From positions 62,001 to 126,000 of the forward strand of contig NZ_JAABNN010000011.1 in NCBI RefSeq assembly GCF_009928415.1: a DNA stretch of 64,000 nt, read 5' to 3'. A program made the translations under genes and the position numbers. The notes under the pieces were generated by a model that was given only the letters and a program-made list of their open reading frames with translations, did no database searches and was not told where the DNA came from. The DNA comes from Bacillus sp. USDA818B3_A. Lineage in GTDB: Bacteria; Bacillota; Bacilli; Bacillales; Cytobacillaceae. Shown piece by piece: positions 17,431-26,079 of this stretch. The number at the start of each line of letters is the position of its first letter. Position 1 is the first letter of the stretch.

Positions 17431-18756
17431 TTACTTTTCTTCAGCAAGAGCATCTGCTTGTTGTTTTGCAAAATCTTTCGCCGTAACTTGTTTTCCAAAT
17501 AGAGCTGTCATTAAATCATGGTGTAATTCGGATACAGCAGGGCTTGCTTGAGTGTCAAAATAAGTAGTAACGTTTGATGCTTCACTCAAATCCTTCAAGA
17601 TATCAATGTACATTGGAGAAAGTTTCAAACTAGATGTGTCTACTTTCGTTGCAGGTATAACACCAGCATCCGTAACTGATTTTTTACCCCATTCTTTTAC
17701 TAAGAAGGCAGTAAAATCTTTGGCTTCTTTCTTGACATTGGAATCTTTCGCTACGAACAGACCAACACCAGGGCCGCCAACATAGCTATTGATATCTGTG
17801 CCTTTCCCGCCTTCATAAGTTGGGAATTTAAAGTAACCAATCTTGTCTTTAAATTCTTGTGCTACATCAGGGCTTGTTGTATAGTTTGGTAATTCCCAAG
17901 TAGCAGTTAAGAACATAGCTGCTTTTTCATTCATAAAGTAACCTTTTGCATCATCATTAGATAAAGCACTTGAACCTTTAACAAATCCACCCATGTCTAC
18001 TAGGTTTTGAACTTCTTTTGCTGCTTTAACAATAGCAGGGTCTGTCATTTTTGCTTTTCCATGAACAACATCTGTTAGGATTGTAGGTCCGCCGATACGG
18101 TCAGCTAGATACATAAACCAGAAGGATGCTGGCCAGCCATCTTTCGCTCCTACAGTAGCTGGGATTACCCCATTTTTCGCTAATGTTTTTACAACATTTT
18201 TATATTCTTCGAATGTCTTAGGAACTTCAAGGTTATACTTTTTGAAAATTTCTTTGTTGTAGAAAACGTAGGAAATGTTCAATTCTAATGGTAAACCATA
18301 TGTCTTTCCATCAACTGCATAAGATTCCTTTACACCAGGGATAAAAGCATCTTTAAGATCGGCATCTCCATTAACAACATCGTCTAATGGCTCTAACATG
18401 TCACCTTCTACGTAAGGCTTAATGAATCCATCTGACCAAGTCATACCGATATCGGGTAATTCATTCGATGAAGCTAAAACTTTTAGCTTGTCTCTGTATT
18501 GATCAGGATTTAAAATTTCTGTTTCAATTTTTACATCTGGATGTTGCTTTTCATAATCAGTAATAATATTTTTTACGATTGAGAACTGGGCATTTGAACT
18601 TCCTTCTGGCCATAAATGCATAAATTTAATTACTTTTTTACCGTCCTTTGAAGCGCTTTCTTCTCCACTGGAGCTTGATGAGCCACAGCCAGCCAGAGCT
18701 AATGCTACAAGCATTATCAAGGACATTAAGATTGAAATCGTTTTCTTATTAAACAA
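17431..18756 (-). CDS. Sugar-binding lipoprotein of importer 2 (copy 1)
   Basis: Family 1 extracellular solute-binding protein, 441 residues. The signal peptide ends in the lipobox ALAGC (cysteine 24), followed by a serine-rich linker and the binding fold (FMHLWPEGSSNAQFS...). It starts with TTG behind AGGGGGA at 7 bases. Next to it at 18924-20252 is a tandem paralogue; over an 84-residue N-terminal stretch I count 11 differences. This copy lies directly before the two permeases and is the likely transport partner. A block conserved with the other copy lies 51-106 bp upstream of the start codon and may bind the response regulator encoded at 20346-21131. Confidence 0.88.
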   Translation of the reverse strand: MFNKKTISILMSLIMLVALALAGCGSSSSSGEESASKDGKKVIKFMHLWPEGSSNAQFSIVKNIITDYEKQHPDVKIETEILNPDQYRDKLKVLASSNELPDIGMTWSDGFIKPYVEGDMLEPLDDVVNGDADLKDAFIPGVKESYAVDGKTYGLPLELNISYVFYNKEIFKKYNLEVPKTFEEYKNVVKTLAKNGVIPATVGAKDGWPASFWFMYLADRIGGPTILTDVVHGKAKMTDPAIVKAAKEVQNLVDMGGFVKGSSALSNDDAKGYFMNEKAAMFLTATWELPNYTTSPDVAQEFKDKIGYFKFPTYEGGKGTDINSYVGGPGVGLFVAKDSNVKKEAKDFTAFLVKEWGKKSVTDAGVIPATKVDTSSLKLSPMYIDILKDLSEASNVTTYFDTQASPAVSELHHDLMTALFGKQVTAKDFAKQQADALAEEK

Positions 18757-18806
18757 TGGTTATTCCCCCTATGACCTTTTATTGTGTTTGTTTACATTTA
18801 TAGATT

Positions 18807-18862
18807 AACATTCTGATAGTTTTGAAAATAGGTCACTATGATTAGGAAAAATACCACTATTT
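18807..18862 (-). promoter_or_regulatory. Conserved cis block upstream of binding protein copy 1
   Basis: The stretch with attctgatagttttgaaa and ggtcactatgattagga aligns nearly gap-free with 20292-20347 upstream of copy 2, while the bases between block and start codon have diverged. It is a candidate promoter and binding site of the AraC-type regulator at 20346-21131. Confidence 0.55.
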
Positions 18863-18880
18863 TTAGAAAGCCCTTACACA

Positions 18881-18910
18881 AAAAAACTTCCAGTTATAAA
18901 TAACTGGAAG
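18881..18910 (-). terminator. Terminator after binding protein copy 2
   Basis: In the minus-strand transcript CTTCCAGTTA and TAACTGGAAG pair around four bases and are followed by TTTTTTT. It separates copy 2 and the two-component genes from copy 1 and the permeases. Confidence 0.85.
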
Positions 18911-18923
18911 CCCTTAGACTTAT

Positions 18924-20252
18924 TTACCTTTGTTCTTCGGCAAGTGCATCCGCTTGTTGTTTAACAAAATCCCCCGGCGTCACTTGTTTTCCGAATAGAG
19001 CCGTAAGTAATTCATGGTGTAATTCGGAGACAGCCGGACTGGATTGAGTATCAAAATACGTAGTTACGTTGGATGCTTCGTTTATATCCTTTAAGATATC
19101 CATGTACATAGGGGAAAGTTTTAGTTTGGATGTGTCGACTTTTGTTGCAGGTATGACACCTGCTTCTGTCACAGATTTTTGTCCCCATTCCTTTACTAGA
19201 AATCCTACAAAATCTTTTGCTTCTTTCTTAACTTTTGAATCCTTTGCTACAAATAACCCTACACCTGGTCCTCCTACATAGCTGTTGATGTCAGTCCCTT
19301 TACCGCCTTCATACAGCGGGAATTTGAAGTAGCCAACTTTATCTTTAAATTCTTGCGGTACATCAGGGCTTGTTGTAAAGGCCGGTAATTGCCAAAGCCC
19401 CGTAAGGAACATGGCCGCCTTTTCATACATGAAATACGCTGCTGCATCATCATATGATAATGTACTGGCCCCTTTTACAAAACCTCCCAGATCGACTAAG
19501 TTTTGAACCTCTTGTGCTGCTTTTAAAATGGCTGGATCATCCATTTTTGCTTTTCCATTAATCACATCCGTTAAGATAGTAGGTCCGCCAATACGGTCTG
19601 CCAGATACATAAACCAGAAGGATGCTGGCCAGCCATCCTTTACTCCTACAGTCGCAGGGGTCTCTCCATTTTTCGCTAATGTTTTCACGACCGTTTTATA
19701 CTCTTCAAATGTTTTAGGTACGTCAAGATTATACTTTTTGAAAATTTCCTTATTGTAAAAAACGTATGAAGTGTTCAATTCTAATGGCAGACCATACGTT
19801 TTTCCATTAACTGCATACGACTTCTTAACACCGGGGATGAACGCATGTGCAAGCGCTGGATCGTTAGTAACCACATCGTCCAACGGCTCTAACAGGCCGC
19901 CTTTTACATATGGCTTAATAAATCCATCTGACCACGTCATCCCAATGTCCGGTAATTCATTCGCTGCAGCTAATACTTTAAGTTTGTCTCTATATTGATC
20001 GGAATCTAAAATTTCAGTTTCAATTTTTACATTCGGGTGTTGTTTTTCGTAATCAGAAATAATATTCTTCACGATCGAAAACTGAGCATTTGATCCGCCT
20101 TCCGGCCATATATGCATAAATTTTATCACTGTCTTGTCAGTGCTTAAGGCATGTTCAATACCGGACGAACTTGATGAAGAACAGCCAGCAAGCAGTAACG
20201 AAGCAAGCAATATCAAGGAAATCAAAGTTAATGTCATTTTTCTTGCAAACAA
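18924..20252 (-). CDS. Sugar-binding lipoprotein, tandem paralogue (copy 2)
   Basis: A 442-residue solute-binding lipoprotein (lipobox LLAGC, cysteine 24) very similar to its neighbour at 17431-18756; the pocket region (YVFYNKEIFKKYNL, GWPASFWFMYLADRIGGP, SYVGGPGVGLFVAK) is almost unchanged. It starts with TTG behind GGGGGA. It lies 93 bp after the response-regulator gene and is closed by its own terminator, so it is transcribed with the kinase/regulator pair or alone rather than with the permeases. It could be a second, different-affinity loader for the importer or the ligand receptor for the kinase, as in the AraPST three-component system of Geobacillus. The sensor role is inference. Confidence 0.85.
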   Translation of the reverse strand: MFARKMTLTLISLILLASLLLAGCSSSSSSGIEHALSTDKTVIKFMHIWPEGGSNAQFSIVKNIISDYEKQHPNVKIETEILDSDQYRDKLKVLAAANELPDIGMTWSDGFIKPYVKGGLLEPLDDVVTNDPALAHAFIPGVKKSYAVNGKTYGLPLELNTSYVFYNKEIFKKYNLDVPKTFEEYKTVVKTLAKNGETPATVGVKDGWPASFWFMYLADRIGGPTILTDVINGKAKMDDPAILKAAQEVQNLVDLGGFVKGASTLSYDDAAAYFMYEKAAMFLTGLWQLPAFTTSPDVPQEFKDKVGYFKFPLYEGGKGTDINSYVGGPGVGLFVAKDSKVKKEAKDFVGFLVKEWGQKSVTEAGVIPATKVDTSKLKLSPMYMDILKDINEASNVTTYFDTQSSPAVSELHHELLTALFGKQVTPGDFVKQQADALAEEQR

Positions 20253-20291
20253 AAGTTATTCCCCCTATGACCCTTCATTTGATTTTAGGTT

Positions 20292-20347
20292 AGTATTCTG
20301 ATAGTTGTGAAGTAAGGTCACTAATACTAGGAAGATTCCACTGTTTT
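20292..20347 (-). promoter_or_regulatory. Conserved cis block upstream of binding protein copy 2
   Basis: attctgatagttgtgaa and aggtcactaatactagga match the block upstream of copy 1. The far end overlaps the stop codon of the response-regulator gene, so the control site was copied together with the binding-protein gene. Confidence 0.55.
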
Positions 20348-21131
20348 AAAATACCTTTTCATAATTGTTTTTACGATAGGCGCTTGGGGTTTCTCCTTCC
20401 ATTTCCTTAAAAATCTTAATGAAATATTTAGCCGTTTTGTACCCTGATTCCTCAGCAATATCAGCAATTGGAAGGCTAGTCGACATTAATAATTCCTTAG
20501 CCCGCTGGATCCTCCGTCTTGTCACATATTCACTGAATGTCAGCTTTACATGATCTTTAAATAACACACTTAAGTAACTTGGATTTAAATGAACATGGTC
20601 CGCTACTTCCTTTTGGGTTAGTTCATTTTTTAAGTTATTGTTTATATAGTCGAGCGCTTCACGGATAGGTGACCGATTAGATGGGTTTTGAGCGCTCACA
20701 TCAACGAGTTTTGTATCAACCACTTTTTCCATCATACCTGCCCGCTCTTGTTTGTCTACAACCTTTATAGCATCCTCGACCGCTTCAATAAGAAGATTTT
20801 TTCTAATAGGTTTCAGTAAATAGTTAATGACCCCTAACCGAAGAGCCTCATGGGCATACTCGAACTCAGAATAAGCAGAAATAACGATAATAACAGGAGA
20901 CATATTTTGAGCCTTGATCACTTTTAGCAGCTCTAAGCCTGTCATTTCCGGCATGCGAATGTCTGTTAATAAGATGTCAACTTTTGAGTGGCGCATGATT
21001 TCAATCGTTTGTTCCCCGTTAGCGGCCGTGATTATTTGATACTCCCCGTTTGCCCATGTATCTAGTGTCTTCTTGAGTCCTTGCCGAGTTCTGGGTTCAT
21101 CATCAACAATTAAAATGGTTCGTTTATACAA
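20346..21131 (-). CDS. Response regulator, REC plus AraC-type HTH
   Basis: Two-component regulator of 261 residues. The receiver domain has DDE at 10-12, the phosphorylation site in LLTDIRMPE (D57) and lysine 107 in LLKPI. A short linker leads to two helix-turn-helix motifs of the AraC family (about 160-255; SYLSVLFKDHV and IADIAEESGYKTAKYF). It is shorter than YesN (about 370) because the middle region is minimal. The start is TTG with GGAGG 9 bases upstream, overlapping the kinase stop codon, so translation is coupled. Likely target: the duplicated cis blocks before the two binding-protein genes. Confidence 0.9.
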   Translation of the reverse strand: MYKRTILIVDDEPRTRQGLKKTLDTWANGEYQIITAANGEQTIEIMRHSKVDILLTDIRMPEMTGLELLKVIKAQNMSPVIIVISAYSEFEYAHEALRLGVINYLLKPIRKNLLIEAVEDAIKVVDKQERAGMMEKVVDTKLVDVSAQNPSNRSPIREALDYINNNLKNELTQKEVADHVHLNPSYLSVLFKDHVKLTFSEYVTRRRIQRAKELLMSTSLPIADIAEESGYKTAKYFIKIFKEMEGETPSAYRKNNYEKVF

Positions 21132-22875
21132 CTTGCTTCGCCTCCATATTCACGGGTATTTCAAAAGAAATCGTTGTACCATGATTTACTTTACTAGTGA
21201 TCGTCAACCCTCTTTTTATCTCTGCATGATAGTATAATTCCAGGCGCTTAAATACATTGGAAATAGCCATCCCATTTCCTTTCATTGAAGCGCCCCCGCC
21301 TTCCTGCATAGAGCGTTTTACAAAATCCAACTTGTCCTCATCCATTCCAGGACCATCATCATGTATCATTATTCCGAGGTACTGTTCATCGGTTGAAGGT
21401 TGAATCGATACAGTAACGGTACATGGTTTCACGGTATTCCCAGCGCCATGAAGCACCGCATTCTCGACCAAAGGCTGGATTAGTAATTTAGGTATTTTTA
21501 CAGATTCCCACTCCGAAGCTATATTAAATTGCCAGTTTAATTGGTCTCCAAAGCGCATTTTCATAATTTCAAGATAATCTTCAATATGTTTGATTTCTTC
21601 TTTAATTGTTACCCAATCGCTATCGGTTTGTTTAGTGATGGTATAACGAAATAAGTTGGACATGGCAATGACTAAATCGGCTAGTTCTTCTTCCTCCTTA
21701 TCATCAAGCGACCACCTGAGCGCATCTAAAGTATTAAAAAGAAAATGTGGGTTAATTTGTGCTTGAAGTGCCTTCAGTTCACTTTGACTGCGAATAATCT
21801 CTTTTTGGTAGACCATTTTTATCAAATGATTGGTTTCCTTTACCAACTGATTATAGGTACTGTTCAATTCGTTAATCTCGTTAACGGTTGGAACGTATGG
21901 ATTCATAGATAAAGATCCTTCGCCGGCTTTTTGCATGGTCTTTGTCAGCTTAATGATCGGTTTTGTAATTATGGTTGAGAGAAAATAAGAACTGATAAAA
22001 AAGATAATAAATCCGATAATTCCCGAAAAGATAATACCCATTCTCAGGACACCAACCCCATCGGTAAGCGCTTTAACAGGCGTTAAAATAAATAGAGTCC
22101 ATCCGGTATCTTTTGAAGACTGCTTTGTCACCATATAATCTTTCTGGTTTAAAGAAATAATCGACTGCTTAGAGTTAATAATCGGTTTAATAGACCCATC
22201 ATAATTCGAGAGAATGGGCTTTAGATCTTTGTCTAGTAAAATAGAATATTGCTTGATATTGTTATTGTCTTGGTTAACCAATTGAAAATAGTTATGATAG
22301 ATCCTAACAAGGAGATAACCGCCATTTGCGTAGTCATGACTCATAAGATTCACGCGTCTTACTGCTAAAATGTAATCTGAATTGCGCGGGTCTTCCCCAA
22401 TCCAGACCAAACGTCCATTTGCTTCTTCTGCCTGCTGAATCCACTTGGTCCCAATTCTAGTAGTCAACCTAGTGTCATCATTCGGCAGCAAACGCCCCAG
22501 TTTTGTCGAATAAAACTCAAAAGAAAAGATTCCTTCCGTATTAGCTTGAAGGGTATTCACATTTGATCTGGCTTGCTGGAGTTCTGCGAAAGTAACCTTT
22601 TTCCCTAAGTAGGTGTTTGATAAAATGTCTTGAATTTTATCATTAGTCATAACCAGTTTTGAAGCAGTATTCACTTGTTCATATAGTGATTCAAGTCTTC
22701 CATTTGCTTCAATGGCTGTTTGCTGAATTTGTTTCTCCCCATTATTTTTCAGCATATTGGAAACCTGTTTAAAAGTTAAACTGCCTACAATTAATAAAAC
22801 AATGGCCATGACGATTAAAAAGACTACTAAAATTTGATTTCTCATTGTATTCCATTTTTGTAATTTCGAAAGCAA
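21124..22875 (-). CDS. Sensor histidine kinase, YesM/LytS type
   Basis: Membrane kinase of 583 residues. A first helix (14-34) and a second (about 281-304) enclose an extracellular sensor region of about 240 residues that is probably a Cache-type domain. A HAMP linker, the His_kinase region with the phospho-accepting histidine in QAQINPHFLFNTLDALRW (H377), and an HATPase domain (ENAVLHGAGN, DDGPGMD, GNGMAISN) follow. It starts with TTG, 7 bases after AAGG, and overlaps the regulator gene by 8 bp. Together they should sense an extracellular sugar, directly or through a binding lipoprotein. Confidence 0.9.
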   Translation of the reverse strand: MLSKLQKWNTMRNQILVVFLIVMAIVLLIVGSLTFKQVSNMLKNNGEKQIQQTAIEANGRLESLYEQVNTASKLVMTNDKIQDILSNTYLGKKVTFAELQQARSNVNTLQANTEGIFSFEFYSTKLGRLLPNDDTRLTTRIGTKWIQQAEEANGRLVWIGEDPRNSDYILAVRRVNLMSHDYANGGYLLVRIYHNYFQLVNQDNNNIKQYSILLDKDLKPILSNYDGSIKPIINSKQSIISLNQKDYMVTKQSSKDTGWTLFILTPVKALTDGVGVLRMGIIFSGIIGFIIFFISSYFLSTIITKPIIKLTKTMQKAGEGSLSMNPYVPTVNEINELNSTYNQLVKETNHLIKMVYQKEIIRSQSELKALQAQINPHFLFNTLDALRWSLDDKEEEELADLVIAMSNLFRYTITKQTDSDWVTIKEEIKHIEDYLEIMKMRFGDQLNWQFNIASEWESVKIPKLLIQPLVENAVLHGAGNTVKPCTVTVSIQPSTDEQYLGIMIHDDGPGMDEDKLDFVKRSMQEGGGASMKGNGMAISNVFKRLELYYHAEIKRGLTITSKVNHGTTISFEIPVNMEAKQVV

Positions 22876-22959
22876 TTGGCCACCTTCTATCTAGGATGTT
22901 TTTTAGATAATAATAATAACTTATTTGAGTATAAAAATTAACTTTTTTTTATTGGTAAA

Positions 22960-23003
22960 ACTAAAAAGGACTGCAAAATTTTCAGTGAATTTGCAATCCT
23001 TCT
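22960..23003 (-). terminator. Terminator of the axe2 operon
   Basis: AAGGATTGCAAATT and AATTTTGCAGTCCTT pair with one mismatch in the minus-strand RNA and are followed by TTTTTAG, right after the stop codon of the CE4 gene. Confidence 0.75.
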
Positions 23004-23013
23004 TTTACTAGTT

Positions 23014-23616
23014 TCATTTTAAGTTTAATAGCTCACTCACAGTTAGAAGCTGATATCCTTCGGATTTAAGCTCAGAGACAAGCGCCTGAACGGCTTGTAT
23101 AGTTTGAGAACGATCACCATATCCATCATGAAAAATTAAGATACTTCCATTTTTCACAGAGTTTCTTGAGGCTGATAGAATATGTTCCATTCCTGGCTGG
23201 TCCCAGTCTTGTGCCTCTAAATTAACCGCACCAATCATAGAATAGCCCTTCGTCTCGACGACTGATATGGTGCCATCATTGTAATCAAAATAAGGAGGGC
23301 GGAAGGTAACTGGTTCTTTTCCAGTCAATTCCCTAATTAATTTCTCAGTTCTTTCAATTTCAGATAGACTTTCAGCAGGAGTTAACTCCGATAATTTGGG
23401 ATGGGTATACGTATGATTGCCGATTTCATGTCCCTGTTCAGCCGCTTCTTTTACAAGTTTTTGATTTTTTTCCATTTGTTCACCAATCATAAAAAACGTT
23501 GCTTTTCCTTCTGCTTTTGCAAAGATCTCTAATACTTGTGGTGTATATGTAGGGTTCGGCCCGTCATCAAACGTTATGGCGACAGCTTTTTGAGATGTGG
23601 AAACTTCTGTAATCAT
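23014..23616 (-). CDS. CE4 polysaccharide deacetylase, cytoplasmic
   Basis: A NodB-domain deacetylase of 200 residues without signal peptide. The metal triad is visible: ITFDDG (D17/D18), and H68 and H72 in GNHTYTHP. The other CE4 motifs RPPYFDYN, a DW pair and LIFHDG are present. Most CE4 enzymes act outside on peptidoglycan or chitin; this one lacks an export signal and closes an operon with acetylxylan esterase Axe2, so deacetylation of imported acetylated xylo-oligosaccharides is a reasonable inference. AGGAG lies 12 bases before the ATG, a rather long spacing. Confidence 0.85.
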   Translation of the reverse strand: MITEVSTSQKAVAITFDDGPNPTYTPQVLEIFAKAEGKATFFMIGEQMEKNQKLVKEAAEQGHEIGNHTYTHPKLSELTPAESLSEIERTEKLIRELTGKEPVTFRPPYFDYNDGTISVVETKGYSMIGAVNLEAQDWDQPGMEHILSASRNSVKNGSILIFHDGYGDRSQTIQAVQALVSELKSEGYQLLTVSELLNLK

Positions 23617-23655
23617 GCTATGTATTCACTCCTAATAGACAGATATTATTTAAGC

Positions 23656-23687
23656 AAGCCCCTAGTAAAACTTACAACTAGGGGCTT
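23656..23687. other. Stem-loop between aldo/keto reductase and CE4 genes
   Basis: aagcccctagt and actaggggctt are perfect 11-base arms with a ten-base loop. The U-tract is weak on the minus strand, so partial termination inside the operon is possible. Confidence 0.6.
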
Positions 23688-23693
23688 AAATGA

Positions 23694-24677
23694 TTAATAA
23701 GGCCCTCTAATAAAATCCCTGACCTTTTCCTGGTAAAAATTTTGAAGCTTATTCTTTTCTTCTTCCGTAAATGGTTTTGTATCCAATGCCAAAAAATTTT
23801 CCTCAACTTGTTTCACGTTCTTAAATCCAGGGATGATGCAAGTAATCTCTTTCTGGTCCAAAATCCAGCGCAGTGCCGCACTCGCCATGGATTGTCTATC
23901 TTCTGCAATCCATTTGAGCTGGTCCGCTAATTCCACACCTTTTTTGAAACCAAGTCCAGCAAACGTTTCGCCTACATTAAAAGCCTCCCCGTTTTCATTA
24001 AAGCGGCGGTGGTCATCTGCTTCAAACTCATGTGTTCTTGTGAATTTCCCTGTAAGCAGACCGCTGGCAAGCGGTAATCTCACAAGCAGACCCACACCTT
24101 TTTTATTCGCTTCAGGAATTAACTCTTCTAATGGCTTTTGACGGAAGATATTGAAAATGATCTGAAGGCTTTTGACATTAGGATGTTCCAAACAAATCAG
24201 GCCTTCTTCCACCGTTTCAACACTCACTCCATATTGCTTAATTTTCCCTTCCTGCTTTAGGCGGTCAAGTACTTGAAATACACTGCCATCGCGCAATATG
24301 TCTGTTGCCGGGCAATGAATTTGATACAAATCAATGGCTTCCCGGTTCAGGCGGCGGAGACTATCTTCACAATACGCACTTACTTTTTCATAACTGTAGG
24401 TATGCGGGTCAAAAATGTCTCCTTGTCTGCAGAACTTAGTGGCAATATGGATTTGATCTTCACGGCCCTTTGTTGCTTTGGCCAAAAGCTCTTCACTATG
24501 TCCGTCCCCGTATACATCGGCTGTATCAAAGAAATTAACACCTTGACCGATCGCATAATCAAGGGATTTTAAGGCCTCCTCGTCACTTGTCTTCCCCCAA
24601 GAGCCGCCAATTGCCCAAGTTCCAAAGCTTACCTCACTGATCTTAATCCCTGTATTTCCTAATTCACGATAGTTCAT
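23694..24677 (-). CDS. Aldo/keto reductase
   Basis: NAD(P)H-dependent reductase with a TIM barrel, 327 residues. The catalytic tetrad is D51 and Y56 (FDTADVYGDG), K81 (IATKF) and H121 (LYQIHCP). Conserved C-terminal phosphate-binding elements (CIIPGFKNVKQVEEN) are present. I chose the ATG at 24677, 9 bases after GGAG; the upstream in-frame codons overlap that site. It is the fifth gene of the axe2 operon. A second member lies at 46872-47843. The substrate is unknown; a sugar aldehyde or ketone from xylan side groups would fit. Confidence 0.88.
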   Translation of the reverse strand: MNYRELGNTGIKISEVSFGTWAIGGSWGKTSDEEALKSLDYAIGQGVNFFDTADVYGDGHSEELLAKATKGREDQIHIATKFCRQGDIFDPHTYSYEKVSAYCEDSLRRLNREAIDLYQIHCPATDILRDGSVFQVLDRLKQEGKIKQYGVSVETVEEGLICLEHPNVKSLQIIFNIFRQKPLEELIPEANKKGVGLLVRLPLASGLLTGKFTRTHEFEADDHRRFNENGEAFNVGETFAGLGFKKGVELADQLKWIAEDRQSMASAALRWILDQKEITCIIPGFKNVKQVEENFLALDTKPFTEEEKNKLQNFYQEKVRDFIRGPY

Positions 24678-24716
24678 TTTCTTCATCTCCAATTAAAATT
24701 TTTAGTTTAGAAATGG

Positions 24717-25373
24717 TTAAGAGCGGTTCCACTCAAATCCGATTTCCTTTAAAAATGCCCTGGCCAATACCATGTGTCCTGCCGCGGATGGATGAACCCT
24801 GTCCCAGGCAATAGTTGCAGGATAGAGCTCTTTTAGTACTTCATTAAAAGCAGCCTGTGTGTCGACAAACAAGCTGCCGGTTTCCTCGGCAATTTTCTGA
24901 ACGACTTTTCCATATTCGTCCATTGTTTGCCGCATCCGATCCTGTTCATTGCTTTCTATGTAAAACGGAGTCATGAGGACAAGCCCTTTTGTCAGCGGCT
25001 TGGTTTCATTCACTAACTTCCTGAGCGTTTCCTCATATTCATCCATATATACATGCCATTCTTTAATAAATGGCGTATCAAACTGTCTCCAAACATCGTT
25101 GATGCCAATCATAATGGATAACCAGTCGGGTTCTTGCTGAATGACATCTTCCTGCCATCTGTTCTTTAAATCTCGAACCGTGTTTCCACCGATTCCCTTA
25201 TTGACCACTCGTATTCCCAATTCAGGATAAACAGCCTGCAGCAGTGCATCTACGTAGGAAACATAGCCTTTTCCTAACGCAGCGAATAGTCCCTCCCCTT
25301 CCGGCCTAGACCGTTCGCAATCAGTAACAGAGTCACCTATAAATAATAGTTTTTGAGCTGCTTCAAGCTTCAC
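24717..25373 (-). CDS. axe2: Acetylxylan esterase Axe2 (SGNH hydrolase)
   Basis: Removes acetyl groups from xylo-oligosaccharides in the cytoplasm. The 218-residue protein aligns from memory along its whole length with Axe2 of Geobacillus stearothermophilus (219 residues). The SGNH blocks are intact: S15 in FIGDSVTD, glycine in KGIGGNTV, N92 in GINDVW, and D191/H194 in WDRVHPS, the same positions as in Axe2. No signal peptide is present. It sits in the XylR-type operon between ThuA-like and aldo/keto reductase genes. Confidence 0.95.
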   Translation of the reverse strand: MKLEAAQKLLFIGDSVTDCERSRPEGEGLFAALGKGYVSYVDALLQAVYPELGIRVVNKGIGGNTVRDLKNRWQEDVIQQEPDWLSIMIGINDVWRQFDTPFIKEWHVYMDEYEETLRKLVNETKPLTKGLVLMTPFYIESNEQDRMRQTMDEYGKVVQKIAEETGSLFVDTQAAFNEVLKELYPATIAWDRVHPSAAGHMVLARAFLKEIGFEWNRS

Positions 25374-25413
25374 CTTTTTTTCCCTCCAAATCTATTAATC
25401 TTGTTAGTTACTA

Positions 25414-26064
25414 TTATGCAGTAATCCAACTTACACAGTTTCCTAAAAGGCATAAAAACTCTGGATTCAGTAATCCCTCTTTGTTGTGGGCAGGAGTTAA
25501 ACAGCATACCCTTCCCTCTCCAAAGTGATGGGACCACCCGGCAGGTGCATGGCCGTCAATAGAATCCGATATAAGAAATACTCCCGTACTCTCCTCCTCA
25601 CAGTGAACAAAATAATGTTCATCCATGAATTCGAATGCGATTGGGTTAGTATTTATTTCATTACCCGGAACGGACGTATACTGAACCATTTGATGTTTTT
25701 CAGGATGATGAAGGAAATATCCTTTTAACATTTGTGTATAGGCACTTTCAGGAGAATAGGATGCTAGTCCGGAATGCCAAGCGAGCCATCCTCCTCCATT
25801 TGAAACGTATCTATTAATCTGTAAGGCAAGTTCCTCAGTCATCCAGTGGGTCGCTTTTTCCTCGGTTGGATTTAACCGATCCTCTTTAAATAGGATGACT
25901 GCATCTGGCTGCGTGGAAAGTTCATCCTCCAATTGTTCATAGGTACAAAATTTCAGTTGTAAGTCTTTGATTGTCTGCAATGCATTTTCCAACGATTCCT
26001 TAATCGATTCTGCTGGGTGATAATAATCCCCAAGCACGGCTGTTATTCTGACCATTTTAGACAT
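25414..26064 (-). CDS. ThuA-like protein (glutamine-amidotransferase fold)
   Basis: A protein of about 216 residues of the ThuA family, seen in sugar-modification operons and related in fold to class I amidotransferases. Visible marks are VTAVLGDYYHPAE-like start, GGGWLAWHSGLA in the middle (about 90-102) and GRVCCLTPAHNKEG near the end. No signal peptide is seen. The chemistry of the family is not settled. The start is uncertain: GGAAGG lies only 4 bases before the ATG at 26064, while GTG at 26067 and ATG at 26055 are alternatives. It follows the SDR gene by 15 bp, which suggests tight co-expression. Confidence 0.8.
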   Translation of the reverse strand: MSKMVRITAVLGDYYHPAESIKESLENALQTIKDLQLKFCTYEQLEDELSTQPDAVILFKEDRLNPTEEKATHWMTEELALQINRYVSNGGGWLAWHSGLASYSPESAYTQMLKGYFLHHPEKHQMVQYTSVPGNEINTNPIAFEFMDEHYFVHCEEESTGVFLISDSIDGHAPAGWSHHFGEGRVCCLTPAHNKEGLLNPEFLCLLGNCVSWITA

Positions 26065-26079
26065 CACACCTTCCGTTAT

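Noticed and set aside
17431..20252. Assembly duplication as explanation for the two binding-protein genes
   Set aside because: The copies differ at many amino-acid and silent positions and have different downstream hairpins, so this is a real, not very recent, gene duplication.
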